A stretch of 64,000 nucleotides of DNA from Bacillota bacterium (GCA_022706785.1 JAKJBW010000005.1:42054-106053), one strand, 5' to 3'. Positions 37,464 to 46,790 are shown, numbered from the stretch's first letter. Made by a program: numbers and translations. The notes: generated by a model not told the origin, from the sequence alone.

Positions 37464-37958
37464 GTGACTGGTATGTTTCGGGTCGTTAATCTCAAAAATA
37501 TAAAAAATCTGGTTTTAAGTATTGTCCTTCCGGTTGCGGTGGGGATGCTGGCAGGGTTTTTCACGCGGAATTCAAGCGAGATATATGCCGGTTTTATCAA
37601 ACCCGCTCTGGCTCCCCCGGGATGGGTGTTTGGCATTGTTTGGTTTGCTCTGTATGTGCTGATGGGCATTGCGGCTTTTTTGGTCATGCAGCCGCGAACA
37701 CTGGGAGTTAAAACAGGCAAAGCCATGTGGCTTTATTACGCACAGCTGATTGCAAACTTTTTCTGGCCTTTGATTTTCTTTAATCTTGCGGCGTACGGCT
37801 TTGCGTTTATGTGGCTTTTGCTGCTGCTGCTTTTGGTGATTATGACTGCCGCAGCGTTTTATGAGATAAACTGCGCCGCGGGCTGGCTGATGATTCCTTA
37901 TATTGCGTGGCTTTGTTTTGCGGGATATTTGAATTATATGATCTGGATGCTCAATTAG
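37464..37958 (+). CDS. tspO: TspO/MBR family membrane protein
   Basis: 164 residues, five TM helices. YAGFIKPALAPPGWVFGIVWFALYVLMGIAAFLV is the hallmark PxW-x-F-x-x-W-x-x-LY block, and the later WPLIFFNLAAYGFAF and CAAGWLMIPYIAWLCFAGYLNY complete the family pattern. Binds porphyrins or similar ligands. GTG 37464 after AAAAGGGTG. Confidence 0.9.
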   Translation: MTGMFRVVNLKNIKNLVLSIVLPVAVGMLAGFFTRNSSEIYAGFIKPALAPPGWVFGIVWFALYVLMGIAAFLVMQPRTLGVKTGKAMWLYYAQLIANFFWPLIFFNLAAYGFAFMWLLLLLLLVIMTAAAFYEINCAAGWLMIPYIAWLCFAGYLNYMIWMLN

Positions 37959-37974
37959 AAATTGAATAAGACAG

Positions 37975-38001
37975 GCCGGCAGCGGATTGCTGCCGGCTTT
38001 T
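37975..38001 (+). terminator. intrinsic terminator of tspO
   Basis: GCCGGCAGC / GCTGCCGGC (37975-37983, 37989-37997) followed by TTTT. Confidence 0.88.
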
Positions 38002-38047
38002 ATGTTTATGAAAAGCTGCCATTTTGCGGCAGTTTTTCATAAACATA
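38001..38047. repeat. 20-bp inverted repeat after the tspO terminator
   Basis: TATGTTTATGAAAAGCTGCC (38001-38020) against 38028-38047, 19 of 20 positions pairing, seven-base loop. Followed by AT-rich palindromes around TATAACATG/ATGTTATA near 38056-38076. May be a second terminator or a leftover of an insertion. Confidence 0.55.
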
Positions 38048-38132
38048 ATATATTCTATAACATGTTTATGTTATAAAATATAACATATTAATGCGGTATA
38101 TATCCAGGTATAATTATGCTGAGGTGAAGAAG

Positions 38133-38336
38133 GTGAAGGATAACAAAATTGAAATATTGAAGAAAGCACATGTAAAAGGCGACGATGGGTATAAGACCTT
38201 TTCTGTACGGATACAGGAAGAAACTGTTTGTGCATTGGACAAAATTGCGATTGAAAGCAATCGCTCAAGAAATGAAGTAATTAATATATTTTTGGCATAT
38301 GGTGTTAGGAACTGCAACATTATAATGAGGTACTAA
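38133..38336 (+). CDS. ribbon-helix-helix protein
   Basis: 67 residues from GTG 38133 after GAGGTGAAG. FSVRIQEETVCALDKIAIESNRSRNEVINIFLAYGV is an Arc/CopG-like RHH domain with the usual N-R-S-R-N-E helix start. AT-rich compared with tspO. Paired three bases upstream of an unknown 94-residue gene, so possibly a two-gene regulatory or toxin-antitoxin unit. Confidence 0.6.
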   Translation: MKDNKIEILKKAHVKGDDGYKTFSVRIQEETVCALDKIAIESNRSRNEVINIFLAYGVRNCNIIMRY

Positions 38337-38339
38337 CAA

Positions 38340-38624
38340 TTGAAATTAAACAGTAAATTATACCGGGAAATGGAAAAGCATTTTCCCAAAGTGGAAAAAC
38401 TTTTTTCAGAAAAATTGATGGCAAGATTTTTACAGACGCCCGCAAGCAGATTGCGGGGATACAATTTTGGATTGGGCACGATGATCCGGTTAAAATTGCT
38501 GCGCCCGCAAAACATTCTTTATAAAAAATTTATCAAACATGGCCTTACTGATACAGAAGAGATGACCATGAAGATTATCGTTGAATTTCATCATTACATT
38601 TCACAAAAGGGCCCGACAGCTTAA
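38340..38624 (+). CDS. unknown 94-residue protein paired with the RHH gene
   Basis: TTG start 38340, nine bases after GAGG and three after the RHH stop. Sequence YREMEKHFPKVEKLFSEKLMARFLQTPASRLRGYNFGLG is basic and helical with no recognised motif, no signal or TM segment. Could be a toxin for the RHH protein, but nothing in it shows that. Confidence 0.45.
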   Translation: MKLNSKLYREMEKHFPKVEKLFSEKLMARFLQTPASRLRGYNFGLGTMIRLKLLRPQNILYKKFIKHGLTDTEEMTMKIIVEFHHYISQKGPTA

Positions 38625-38696
38625 AGCAGATAGATAATTATATAAGTTTCTCATTTTTCTGATAAATTTATATAATCAACATAAAGCAAAAACATC

Positions 38697-38725
38697 TTGA
38701 TTTTCAATCTAAAACAGGGTAGAAT
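38697..38725 (+). promoter_or_regulatory. promoter of the exchanger gene
   Basis: TTGATT (38697-38702), 17-base spacer, TAGAAT (38720-38725), leaving a leader of about 115 bases. Confidence 0.72.
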
Positions 38726-38731
38726 ATAACA

Positions 38732-38846
38732 AATTAAATACTACTATTCCGGTTGGGCAGGTAACTGCTTCAAGTTTTGAGCTTAAAGGGTGGAGAGCTT
38801 CGCAGGGAGCTCTTTGCCCTTTTCTATATTTAGAAAGGATGATCAC
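38732..38846 (+). promoter_or_regulatory. structured leader with terminator hairpin; candidate ion riboswitch
   Basis: Between promoter and ATG: GGTTGGGCAG-GTAA-CTGC (38751-38768), a GNRA-type capped stem; an AAG...GCTT helix; then AAAGGG..AGAGCT / AGCTCT..CCCTTTT (38785-38823), a terminator-type hairpin with T-run. A terminator directly before a single ion-exchanger gene suggests attenuation. I suspect a cation-sensing RNA such as the Na+-I (DUF1646) class, but cannot confirm its consensus from memory. Confidence 0.45.
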
Positions 38847-39836
38847 ATGCAATATTTGTTATTGATCCTGGGCTTGGTCATAATCGTTAAGAGTGCTGAT
38901 GTTTTAATTGATTCATCTTCCAAAATAGCGAAACGATATGGCGTTTCTTCTTTTATTATCGGCATCACAGTAGTGGCTTTTGGCACCAGTGCGCCGGAAC
39001 TTGCGGTCGGGATTATTTCCGGCGTAACCCACACCAATCAACTCACGCTAGGCAACATAATTGGGAGTTCTTTATCTAATACAGCTCTGATTGTGGGGAT
39101 TTCAGCAATTATTATGCCTTTACAGGTAAAGGACACCGTCGTCAGGCGTGAGATCCCCATGCTGCTTGGCATTCAGTTGGTATTGGCTGTCATGCTTTTT
39201 ATTAACGGCCAGCTCTCTCGTATAGACGGAACCGTGCTGATTCTTGGTTTCATAGGATTCATGCTGTATGTCATCAAGGACTCTAAAAGTTCTGTAAAAA
39301 TACAGGTAGATGCGCAAGGTGATATAGATACTGATGCGGATGGTAATCGAGTGCCGCCAAAAGCTGCGGGAAGGGTAAATGAAGAAAGCCTTTTAAAGCT
39401 GATGTGTTTTTCAGTTCTTTCACTTGCCGGTCTTTTTATCGGCGGAAAGCTTGCTGTAGAAAGCAGTACAAATATAGCCCAAAGCTTAGGTCTGAGTGAA
39501 ACGCTGATTGGCCTTACGGTTGTTGCTATTGCCACAACCATGCCTGAGCTTATTACCAGTATCATGGCAGCAACAAAGAAGGAGCCGGATATTGTACTGG
39601 GTAACTGCATAGGCAGCAATATTTTTAATATTCTCTTAGTGTTAGGACTTTCTTCGGTCATTTCTCCAATTCCGACAGATTGGGCCCTTTGGTTAGATAT
39701 TATTGTCATGGTAATACTTACTATCATCGTTTTTGCGATTTCATGGGCAAGAAAGAGAATCAGGCGTAAGACCGGCATTTTGCTTCTGTTTATGTACATC
39801 TCATATCTTGCATATAAAGTTGTTACAGCACTCTAA
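38847..39836 (+). CDS. CaCA-family Na+/Ca2+ exchanger (YrbG-like)
   Basis: 329 residues, about ten TM helices in two inverted halves. Each half has the alpha repeat: VAFGTSAPELAVGIISG...GNIIGSSLSNTALIVG and VAIATTMPELITSIMAA...GNCIGSNIFNILLVLG, whose Glu and Asn residues bind Ca2+/Na+. A soluble, acidic loop separates them (about 155-185). AAAGGA precedes ATG 38847. Confidence 0.92.
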   Translation: MQYLLLILGLVIIVKSADVLIDSSSKIAKRYGVSSFIIGITVVAFGTSAPELAVGIISGVTHTNQLTLGNIIGSSLSNTALIVGISAIIMPLQVKDTVVRREIPMLLGIQLVLAVMLFINGQLSRIDGTVLILGFIGFMLYVIKDSKSSVKIQVDAQGDIDTDADGNRVPPKAAGRVNEESLLKLMCFSVLSLAGLFIGGKLAVESSTNIAQSLGLSETLIGLTVVAIATTMPELITSIMAATKKEPDIVLGNCIGSNIFNILLVLGLSSVISPIPTDWALWLDIIVMVILTIIVFAISWARKRIRRKTGILLLFMYISYLAYKVVTAL

Positions 39837-40176
39837 GCAAGAAAAAGTTCCAAGCTAATGATGTTTTAATACAAAAAGTCCACATACGACGTTAGGGTAT
39901 AAAGCGCCAAACATTTATAAACACTTATTTTATGTGCAAAAAACGACGCCTGATATTTGGACATTTCAAAAAAATGTTCAAATCATCAGGCATCGTTCGT
40001 TTTGGCCGGAGTGTTCTTATAGGACTTAACTGAAAAAACTGATAAAATCAATGGTTTGATGGCCACCAACAGGCAGTATGTACCAAAAAATCCTGTGCTT
40101 TTACCCGACTAATGTTCGTTCAGTGGCTATAATGTTAAAAAAAATTGCCTTTCCGACAATATCCTTGATACTAAAC
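39837..40176. other. 340-bp AT-rich intergenic region with a long hairpin
   Basis: No gene seen. An imperfect hairpin spans 39943-39995: ACGACGCCTGAT...GGACATT against AATGTTC...ATCAGGCATCGT, followed by a T-run, probably the terminator of the exchanger gene. The remaining 170 bases hold nothing I can name. Confidence 0.55.
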
Positions 40177-40695
40177 TTATAGTGGTTTTACTTGCATCGA
40201 TTTATCGGCGATTTGTTCAGGATGATCTTTTCTGAATTTTTTGATTCTTGCAACTAATAATTCAAATTCTTTATAAAGCATTGGTGCAGCCTTGCTAATT
40301 CGTGATTCGTTAATATATACTTCAAACTGTTCGTATTTCTTGATTAGATAGCGACCAGACATTAGACAAAGAATATTAAAATCATAAACATCAGTAGCAA
40401 CACCTATGGAGAGTCTCTCCAAGTGAGACAAATATCTGATAACACTTTTTCTCAAAGCTTTATCTGAATTAACGGAGGACAAATTTAAAGGACGGCTTTT
40501 TATAGCATCCAACAACTGATAGCTGCTTGAAGAAAGCGAATTATAAAATTCGATTGTAGACTGCTTCTTTTGTCTGTCGTGATCTGCACGAGAAATTTTT
40601 GTTTGTTGTCGAATCTGAATAGCAACAAAAAAAACACCTATAATTACAAAAAGACTTTCTGCAACTGATAGGTATTCTTGAATGTGCTTAAGCAT
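40177..40695 (-). CDS. DUF4760-like single-TM protein
   Basis: 172 residues; N-terminal TM helix (SLFVIIGVFFVAIQI), then QQTKISRADHDRQKKQSTIEFYNSL and helical LERLSIGVATDVYDFNILCLMSGRYLIKKYE, the pattern of DUF4760 membrane proteins. They are accessory genes of unknown function, often near mobile DNA. AAAGGAT lies ten bases before ATG. Confidence 0.6.
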   Translation of the reverse strand: MLKHIQEYLSVAESLFVIIGVFFVAIQIRQQTKISRADHDRQKKQSTIEFYNSLSSSSYQLLDAIKSRPLNLSSVNSDKALRKSVIRYLSHLERLSIGVATDVYDFNILCLMSGRYLIKKYEQFEVYINESRISKAAPMLYKEFELLVARIKKFRKDHPEQIADKSMQVKPL

Positions 40696-40814
40696 CTATC
40701 CATATCCTTTCTTGGCGTGTTGTTGCGGATATTACTATAGAATTTGAAGTTAAGCAAACCAGTAATATCAAGGAAAAACAAAGCCGAAACGACCCAATTC
40801 AATCGTTTCGGCAA

Positions 40815-40891
40815 TGGTCGGGGTTGAGGGATTTGAACCCCCGGCCCCATGGTCCCAAACCATGTGCGCTACCAAACTGCGCTAAACCCCG
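40815..40891 (-). tRNA. tRNA-Pro(TGG)
   Basis: Minus-strand cloverleaf: acceptor CGGGGTT / AACCCCG, D-arm AGCGCAGTTTGGTAGCGC, anticodon loop TTTGGGA giving TGG, T-loop GGTTCAAATCC, encoded CCA. 77 bases. Confidence 0.95.
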
Positions 40892-40980
40892 CCATCTATT
40901 TATATGCCAGGCGGAAACGATATGATGCAAATGTGAAAATCACATCTGTCACAATCAACCTAACCATGGACACATGCTAT

Positions 40981-41009
40981 AGTATAATACAGATTGCGCT
41001 GTGCGTCAA
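40981..41009 (-). promoter_or_regulatory. promoter of tRNA-Pro
   Basis: Minus strand TTGACG (41009-41004), 17-base spacer, TATACT (40986-40981). Confidence 0.72.
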
Positions 41010-41095
41010 GTGTTCTTTTTACTCTTTTCTGCGTAGGGTTTAACATGGACAGCAAAGGTACTTCGGGATAGAATGCTTTCCCGGCTTCAAAGCTT

Positions 41096-42547
41096 TTATA
41101 CGATTCCCAGCCGCATATATTGCTCTGATGGCGCATCGGCATATTTCATCTGCTTTATCAGCTTGTGAAGCATAACGTTTTCCATTTCCTGATCATCTAG
41201 GGGATTTTCCTGATTGTAATCATTTAAAATATCAAACAACAGGCTGTCTTTGACATGATGTGTCCCGCTAAGCCCCTGTTTTACGGGGATTTTATATACC
41301 GGATAATCCGTAAACGGCAGAAATTTCCCCATCTGCGCGTCTTGCATCCCAGCCATGTACCGCTTTAGTGTTACAGGTATGCCGCAATACGCAAAGCAAG
41401 GGGCGTTATCATCCACCGGCGCCCGGAAATAGGTATAATTGCCGTCCGTCACATTGACCGTCATGGCAAACCAGCCGTAAATCGCCTCGTCGCGTACCTT
41501 TTGCTGTTTGTTTTCAAAGATGTTCTTTAAAGAAAAACCCTTTACCGAAGTGGGAATATCAATACCGTAATAGTCTAAAATAGTGGGCATTAAATCAATA
41601 TTCTGCGTCAAGGCTTCGCTTCTCTCGCCAGCCCTGCTGCCGTCGGGCAGATGCACCATAAACGGCAAATGCGCCAGTTCGTTGTAGACATGCATAAAGT
41701 TTTTGCCTGTAAAGCCATGCTCGCCCAGGAGATGCCCGTGGTCGGTCGTAAGAATAAAAAGCGTGTCGTCCCACAGATCAAGCCCGTCCATAACGTCAAG
41801 CAGCTTACCGAACCACTTGTCGGTCATGGTCAGGGTGGCGGCATAGAGTTTTTGCAAATGCTCGATTGCTTCCGGCGGCTCGGTGACAGGCGCGTAGGTT
41901 GACCATTCAAAGCAGTCGCCTGCATAAGTATCGGGATAAAGCTGCCTGAATTCCTCCGACGCGTCAAAAGGCTCATGCGGGTCAAAAGCCTCCACCATTA
42001 AAAAATAGTTGTCGGCGTCTTTATTTTCGGTCAGCCATTCTATAGCAGAGGCAAAGGTTTTCGGAGACGGGTAATCCTTATCCGCTTTGAAGGTTGTCCT
42101 GTTGAGTTCATATTGCGTTGACGCGATACCGTAATACTTTTCGGGCAGCTTGGGCTGTGTGACTCTGGAAATCCAGGGGTCACGCTCCTGCCCTCTGATG
42201 AGGTCCCATGTGCAGAACTGCTGCATATAGCCTTCGCCGCCCAATTCGGGATAATGGGAATGGTCCGTGACGATATGAGAGAAAATGTCGTTTTTCTTCA
42301 GCACATCAGGAAGCGTTACATCAAAAGGCTCAACAGGCCCCCAACCCCTGTCCAAAAAATTGAGCCTTCCGGTTAAAATATCTCTCCGGGCAGGCATACA
42401 CGGCGCAGAGCCAAGAAAGTGATTGTCAAAAACCAGCGATTTTTCGGCAAACCTTTCAATATTGGGGGTTTGAACCCAGGTGTCTTTATTATAAACGCTG
42501 AGCATATGCCTGTTTAAGCTGTCCATCAGTACGATTATGGTTTTCAT
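41096..42547 (-). CDS. Cys-type sulfatase (arylsulfatase/N-sulfoglucosamine-type)
   Basis: 483 residues from ATG 42547, after AAGGGAAG. Seen: KTIIVLMDSLNRHMLSVY (metal Asp), APCMPARRDILTG with CxPxR whose Cys becomes formylglycine, DPHEPFDA, and FILTTDHGHLLGEHG (metal Asp-His). No signal peptide, so cytosolic substrate such as a sulfated sugar breakdown product. Divergent from another sulfatase 196 bases away. Confidence 0.9.
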   Translation of the reverse strand: MKTIIVLMDSLNRHMLSVYNKDTWVQTPNIERFAEKSLVFDNHFLGSAPCMPARRDILTGRLNFLDRGWGPVEPFDVTLPDVLKKNDIFSHIVTDHSHYPELGGEGYMQQFCTWDLIRGQERDPWISRVTQPKLPEKYYGIASTQYELNRTTFKADKDYPSPKTFASAIEWLTENKDADNYFLMVEAFDPHEPFDASEEFRQLYPDTYAGDCFEWSTYAPVTEPPEAIEHLQKLYAATLTMTDKWFGKLLDVMDGLDLWDDTLFILTTDHGHLLGEHGFTGKNFMHVYNELAHLPFMVHLPDGSRAGERSEALTQNIDLMPTILDYYGIDIPTSVKGFSLKNIFENKQQKVRDEAIYGWFAMTVNVTDGNYTYFRAPVDDNAPCFAYCGIPVTLKRYMAGMQDAQMGKFLPFTDYPVYKIPVKQGLSGTHHVKDSLLFDILNDYNQENPLDDQEMENVMLHKLIKQMKYADAPSEQYMRLGIV

Positions 42548-42742
42548 GGATACGCTTCCCTTCATATGAGAATAGTATTAAGTACATGCTGTATTATAAT
42601 ACGGATTCTCTTTTTCGTCAAGAATGGCGTTCAGTTTTTTTTAATATGATGTGTGCTGGCGCGTCCTGATAACTTGGCATTGACAAGGCCGGACTTTTGC
42701 ACTAAAATTAAGAGGATGTCATATGGGAAGGAAGCGCTTGCT

Positions 42743-44122
42743 ATGCAAAAACGAAAGCCAAATATTATTTTGATCAACTGTGACGACATGGGCTACGGAG
42801 ACCTTGGCTGCTACGGTTCGGCTGTCAATAAAACGCCCAATATTGATAAACTGGCGGAAAACGGCCTGCTTTTTACGGATTTTTACATGGCCTCTCCGGT
42901 TTGCTCCCCGTCACGTGGCGCTATGCTGACAGGCTGCTATCCGCCAAGGATTGGGTTCGGCTCATTTGAAGGCAAGGGCGTTCTGTTTCCGGGGCAGGGT
43001 GTCGGCTTGAATCCGGAGGAAAAAACCATAGCCTCGATGTTGAAGGAGGCAGGCTATTCGACCATGATCATAGGGAAGTGGCATTGCGGCGACCAGCCGG
43101 AATTTTTGCCGCTGAATCATGGCTTTGACCATTACTACGGCCTGCCTTACAGCAACGATATGGGCCGTCAGCGCCGGCCGTGGGACTGGCAGTTCTGTCC
43201 GCTTCCGCTTATTGCGGATGAAGAGGTAATCCAGCAGCAGCCTGATCTTTCCTCGTTAACGGAAAGATACACCGAGCAGGCCGTGCGCTACATACGCGAC
43301 AACAAAGAAAATCCATTCTTTTTATATTTTGCGCATATGTATGTGCATTTGCCGCACTACGCGCCTTCGCGCTTTCACGGTGAATCTGAAAACGGCGATT
43401 TTGGCGCCGTGATGGGCTGTCTGGACTGGTCGGTCAGTGTTTTAGTCGACGAATTGAAAAAACAGGGGCTTGAAAATGATACCCTGATCGTGTTCACATC
43501 CGACAACGGTGGCACATCCACCCACGGCGGGAGCAATAGCCCTCTTCGCGGCGCAAAGCATACGACATGGGAGGGCGGGATGCGCGTCCCGTGCATTTGC
43601 TGTTGGCCGGGCCATATTCCCGCAGGCAAAAAGGAAAGCCGTATTGCTTGTTCTTTAGACTTTTATTCTACATTTGCCGCTATTGTGGGAGCAGATGTAA
43701 ACGATGGCGTTATAAGAGACAGTATGGATATTTCACAGCTGCTGTTCTCAGAGTCACTGTCTGACGATGCTGCAGGCCCCCGCAGTATGGTCTTTTACTA
43801 TAATGGGAATAACCTTGACGCTGTGCGCTGCGGCAACTGGAAGCTTAAGCTTCGCGACCACGACGATCAGATTAAAGCGCTGTATAACCTGGCTGACGAT
43901 GTGTCCGAAAGCGTGAACGTATACGATGCTTATCCGCAAAAGGTGGCTGAGCTGACAGCGCTTATGGCAGAGTGCCGCCTTGATCTTGGCGATGCCGCGC
44001 AAGGCATTGCGGGACAAAACATACGCGCCATCGGCAGCGTGGATAACCCCAAAACACTGACGGAATACGACCCGCAGCACCCGTACATCATCGCGATGTA
44101 TGACAAGGAGGAGTTCGGTTGA
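42743..44122 (+). CDS. Cys-type arylsulfatase A-like sulfatase
   Basis: 459 residues from ATG 42743, preceded by GGAAGGA; longer upstream starts lack sites. [20 protein letters not shown] (metal Asp pair), [21 protein letters not shown] with the full C-x-P-S-R formylglycine motif, IGKWHCG, and [33 protein letters not shown]. Cytosolic by lack of a signal. No maturase (anSME) gene is visible in the window. Confidence 0.92.
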   Translation: MQKRKPNIILINCDDMGYGDLGCYGSAVNKTPNIDKLAENGLLFTDFYMASPVCSPSRGAMLTGCYPPRIGFGSFEGKGVLFPGQGVGLNPEEKTIASMLKEAGYSTMIIGKWHCGDQPEFLPLNHGFDHYYGLPYSNDMGRQRRPWDWQFCPLPLIADEEVIQQQPDLSSLTERYTEQAVRYIRDNKENPFFLYFAHMYVHLPHYAPSRFHGESENGDFGAVMGCLDWSVSVLVDELKKQGLENDTLIVFTSDNGGTSTHGGSNSPLRGAKHTTWEGGMRVPCICCWPGHIPAGKKESRIACSLDFYSTFAAIVGADVNDGVIRDSMDISQLLFSESLSDDAAGPRSMVFYYNGNNLDAVRCGNWKLKLRDHDDQIKALYNLADDVSESVNVYDAYPQKVAELTALMAECRLDLGDAAQGIAGQNIRAIGSVDNPKTLTEYDPQHPYIIAMYDKEEFG

Positions 44123-44123
44123 T

Positions 44124-44179
44124 CCCCAAAAAATGCAGCGAAGCATTGGGGCTGGCGGCGCAAGGATTGCCTTGCCGCC
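44124..44179 (+). terminator. two hairpins after the sulfatase gene
   Basis: CCCCAA..AATGC-AGCGAA-GCATT..TTGGGG (44124-44151) then GGCGGCGCAAGG / CCTTGCCGCC (44154-44179). Only short T-runs follow, so termination is likely but not proven. Confidence 0.55.
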
Positions 44180-44230
44180 TGCGGGTTTATCTGTTTTTAG
44201 AAAAATTATATCATACAGGAATAAAAATGC

Positions 44231-44259
44231 TTGACTTGTGCAGAGTGATGTGCTATATT
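44231..44259 (+). promoter_or_regulatory. promoter of the rpmG-secE-nusG block
   Basis: TTGACT (44231-44236), 17-base spacer, TATATT (44254-44259). Confidence 0.75.
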
Positions 44260-44403
44260 ATTAGTGCTTTGCATAAGTCTTTTTTTTTGTGCGTGAATAT
44301 TTATCCGTTTTTTCACAGGGCGCGGCTTTTGCCGCCGTGGCTTGTGTCAGACCGGAGAACGAAGGATTTAGGCAGCATCAGAACATTTGGAGGTGTATCT
44401 AAG

Positions 44404-44553
44404 GTGAGGGTTAGAATTACATTGGCTTGCAGCGAATGCAAACAGAGGAACTACAACACTATGAAGGATAAGAAGAACACTCCCGACAGGCTGGAGCTCA
44501 ACAAATATTGCAGATTCTGCAGAAAGCACACGCCTCATAAGGAAACGAAATAG
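44404..44553 (+). CDS. rpmG: 50S ribosomal protein L33
   Basis: 49 residues: [20 protein letters not shown], then a second CxxC in [16 protein letters not shown]: the zinc-binding (C+) form. GTG 44404, ten bases after GGAGG; the open frame before it is not coding. First of the rpmG-secE-nusG block. Confidence 0.95.
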   Translation: MRVRITLACSECKQRNYNTMKDKKNTPDRLELNKYCRFCRKHTPHKETK

Positions 44554-44583
44554 TGTTTGTATCAAACAAAGGAGGCAATGCAT

Positions 44584-44835
44584 ATGGGCGAGAATATAAA
44601 AAAGGCTAACTTCTTTCAGGCGGTAGGCAAGTTTTTCATAGAAGTCAGAAGTGAAATGAAGAAGGTCGTCTGGCCGACATGGGCACAGACTGTTAACAAC
44701 ACCATGATTGTTATTGTGTTTATTGTCATGATAGGCGTATTTATGGCTGTTATTGACTTTATTTTCGGCGGCATAGTCCGTGGCGTTGTTATGGGCGATT
44801 TTGGCAAATCTTTTACCGACGCGTTAACATTCTAA
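44584..44835 (+). CDS. secE: preprotein translocase subunit SecE
   Basis: 83 residues with the amphipathic EVRSEMKKVVWPTWAQTVNNT and one TM helix (IVIVFIVMIGVFMAVIDFIF). ATG 44584 is eight bases after AAAGGAGG; ATG 44578 is too close. Part of the SecYEG channel. Confidence 0.95.
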   Translation: MGENIKKANFFQAVGKFFIEVRSEMKKVVWPTWAQTVNNTMIVIVFIVMIGVFMAVIDFIFGGIVRGVVMGDFGKSFTDALTF

Positions 44836-44866
44836 CAAATAAAGAGTCAGTAAAGGAGCAGAAAGT

Positions 44867-45388
44867 ATGGCTGAATCGGCAAAATGGTATGTGGTGCATA
44901 CCTACTCAGGCTATGAAAATAAAGTTAAAACAAATATTGAAAAAACCGTTGAAAACCGCAGCTTGCAGGATCTGATAGTGGATATACGCGTACCGATGGA
45001 GGACGTTATCGAACAGAAGGACGACGAACGCAAGCTGGTAAAGCGCAAGGTGCTGCCCGGATATGTTATTATCAAGATGATCATGACGGACGAAAGCTGG
45101 TATGTGGTGCGCAACACCCGCGGCGTCACAAGCTTTGTCGGGCCTGGTTCCAAGCCTGTTCCGCTTACCGAGGAAGAGGTTATTGAGCTGGGGATCGAAA
45201 AATATGTTATTGATATCAGCTATGCCGTGGGCGACAATGTGAAGGTTGCGGCAGGTCCTTTGGACGGCTTTATCGGTATTGTGGAAGAAATCAATATGGA
45301 AAAGCAAAAGGTTCGCGTGTGCGTTTCAATGTTTGGGCGCGACACGCCCGTAGAGCTTGATTTTTATCAGGTACAGCCTTTGGATTAA
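44867..45388 (+). CDS. nusG: transcription termination/antitermination factor NusG
   Basis: 173 residues: KWYVVHTYSGYENKVKTNIE (NGN domain), LPGYVIIKMIMTDESWYVVRNTRGVTSFVG, and KOW domain VGDNVKVAAGPLDGFIGIVEEIN. Couples RNA polymerase to ribosome and pausing. AAAGGAGC precedes the ATG. Confidence 0.97.
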   Translation: MAESAKWYVVHTYSGYENKVKTNIEKTVENRSLQDLIVDIRVPMEDVIEQKDDERKLVKRKVLPGYVIIKMIMTDESWYVVRNTRGVTSFVGPGSKPVPLTEEEVIELGIEKYVIDISYAVGDNVKVAAGPLDGFIGIVEEINMEKQKVRVCVSMFGRDTPVELDFYQVQPLD

Positions 45389-45434
45389 TTGGCGGGCTTC
45401 CGCTTTTTAATAGTTTTGCGAATTAAATTTTGCA

Positions 45435-45469
45435 TCCTTCAAGGCATAGCTATGCCTTGCGTGGAAGGA
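45435..45469 (+). other. hairpin between nusG and rplK
   Basis: Perfect 20-base palindrome CAAGGCATAG/CTATGCCTTG (45440-45459), with TCCTTC and GAAGGA forming an outer stem (45435-45469). No T-run. Could be processing or L1/L11 regulation; not assignable. Confidence 0.4.
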
Positions 45470-45562
45470 CGGCAAGTTTCGTCCGCCATTACCACAATTG
45501 TCCTTTCTACCGTTTGCATAGTCTGCGGTATGGGGCAAATACGAAAAGGAGGTGCTAGTCAC

Positions 45563-45988
45563 ATGGCTCAGAAGGTAGTAGGTTTTATTAAGCTGCAGAT
45601 CCCTGCGGGTAAAGCGACCCCCGCGCCGCCGGTCGGCCCTGCGTTGGGTCAGCATGGTGTTAACATTATGCAGTTTTGCAAGGAGTTCAACGAAAGAACG
45701 TCAAAGGACGCAGGTCTTATTATCCCTGTGGTGATCACAGTGTATGCCGACCGTTCGTTCTCGTTTATTACCAAGACGCCGCCGGCCGCAGTGCTTATTA
45801 AAAAGGCCTGCAATATCGAAAGCGGATCCGGTGTACCCAACAAAACCAAGGTTGCTAAGATATCCAAAGACGCGCTGCGGCAAATTGCCGAGCAGAAGAT
45901 GCCGGATTTAAACGCTGCCAGCGTTGAAGCCGCCATGAGCATGATTGCCGGTACGGCAAGAAGCATGGGCGTCACTGTAGAGGAATAA
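45563..45988 (+). CDS. rplK: 50S ribosomal protein L11
   Basis: 141 residues: [36 protein letters not shown] is the L11 signature, with the GTPase-centre rRNA-binding C-terminal domain. ATG 45563 follows AGGAGGTG; the frame upstream is open but not conserved. Confidence 0.97.
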   Translation: MAQKVVGFIKLQIPAGKATPAPPVGPALGQHGVNIMQFCKEFNERTSKDAGLIIPVVITVYADRSFSFITKTPPAAVLIKKACNIESGSGVPNKTKVAKISKDALRQIAEQKMPDLNAASVEAAMSMIAGTARSMGVTVEE

Positions 45989-46065
45989 TCAGGCAATAAC
46001 CGTGTGTTAATATGTGGGAGAAGCCGTGTTGGCTTTGTCTGACCACGCAAGGAGGAAAAGTTGTT

Positions 46066-46761
46066 ATGTTCAGAGGTAAAAAGTATAAAGACAGCTTAGC
46101 GCTGTTTGAGAAATCCAAGCTGCACGATCCTTCCGAGGCGCTTGATATTGCGATAAAAACAGCCAAAGCAAAATTCGATGAGACCGTAGAGGTCCATGTT
46201 AAGCTGGGCGTTGATTCAAGGCACGCCGACCAGCAGGTAAGAGGCGCTATCGTTCTGCCTCATGGAACCGGTAAGGTGGCTCGCGTACTTGTGTTTGCAA
46301 AGGGCGACAAGCTCGATGAGGCCCAGGCTGCCGGCGCTGACTTCTTTGGCGGCGAAGAGCTTATTCCAAAGATCCAAAATGATAACTGGTTTGACTATGA
46401 CGTGGTCGTTGCCACGCCGGATATGATGGGTGTTGTCGGCCGTCTGGGTAAGATTTTGGGTCCCAAAGGCCTTATGCCGAGCCCCAAAGCGGGAACGGTT
46501 ACCCCTGATGTGGCAAGAGCTATCAGTGAGATAAAGTCAGGTAAGATTGAATACAGACTCGACAAAACAAATATTATCCACTGCCCCATCGGCAAGGCGT
46601 CGTTTGGCGTAGAAAAGCTTTTGGAAAATTACAAAGCGCTTATCGGCGCTGTTATTAAGGCGAAGCCTGCCGCTGCCAAGGGCCAGTATTTGAAGAGTGT
46701 TGCGGTAGCCGCTACCATGGGCCCCGGGATAAAGATCAGTCCTTCAAAGGCGGAAGCTTAA
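46066..46761 (+). CDS. rplA: 50S ribosomal protein L1
   Basis: 231 residues: two-domain L1 with [17 protein letters not shown] and [23 protein letters not shown] 11 bases before ATG 46066. Can repress its own operon by mRNA binding in many bacteria. Confidence 0.97.
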   Translation: MFRGKKYKDSLALFEKSKLHDPSEALDIAIKTAKAKFDETVEVHVKLGVDSRHADQQVRGAIVLPHGTGKVARVLVFAKGDKLDEAQAAGADFFGGEELIPKIQNDNWFDYDVVVATPDMMGVVGRLGKILGPKGLMPSPKAGTVTPDVARAISEIKSGKIEYRLDKTNIIHCPIGKASFGVEKLLENYKALIGAVIKAKPAAAKGQYLKSVAVAATMGPGIKISPSKAEA

Positions 46762-46790
46762 ATTTAAGCCGGATTTTTCTTAAATTGTTA

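Noticed and set aside
40177..40695. DUF4760 gene as a defence gene
   Set aside because: No partner, nuclease or sensor domain nearby; only a TM helix and an unknown helical domain.
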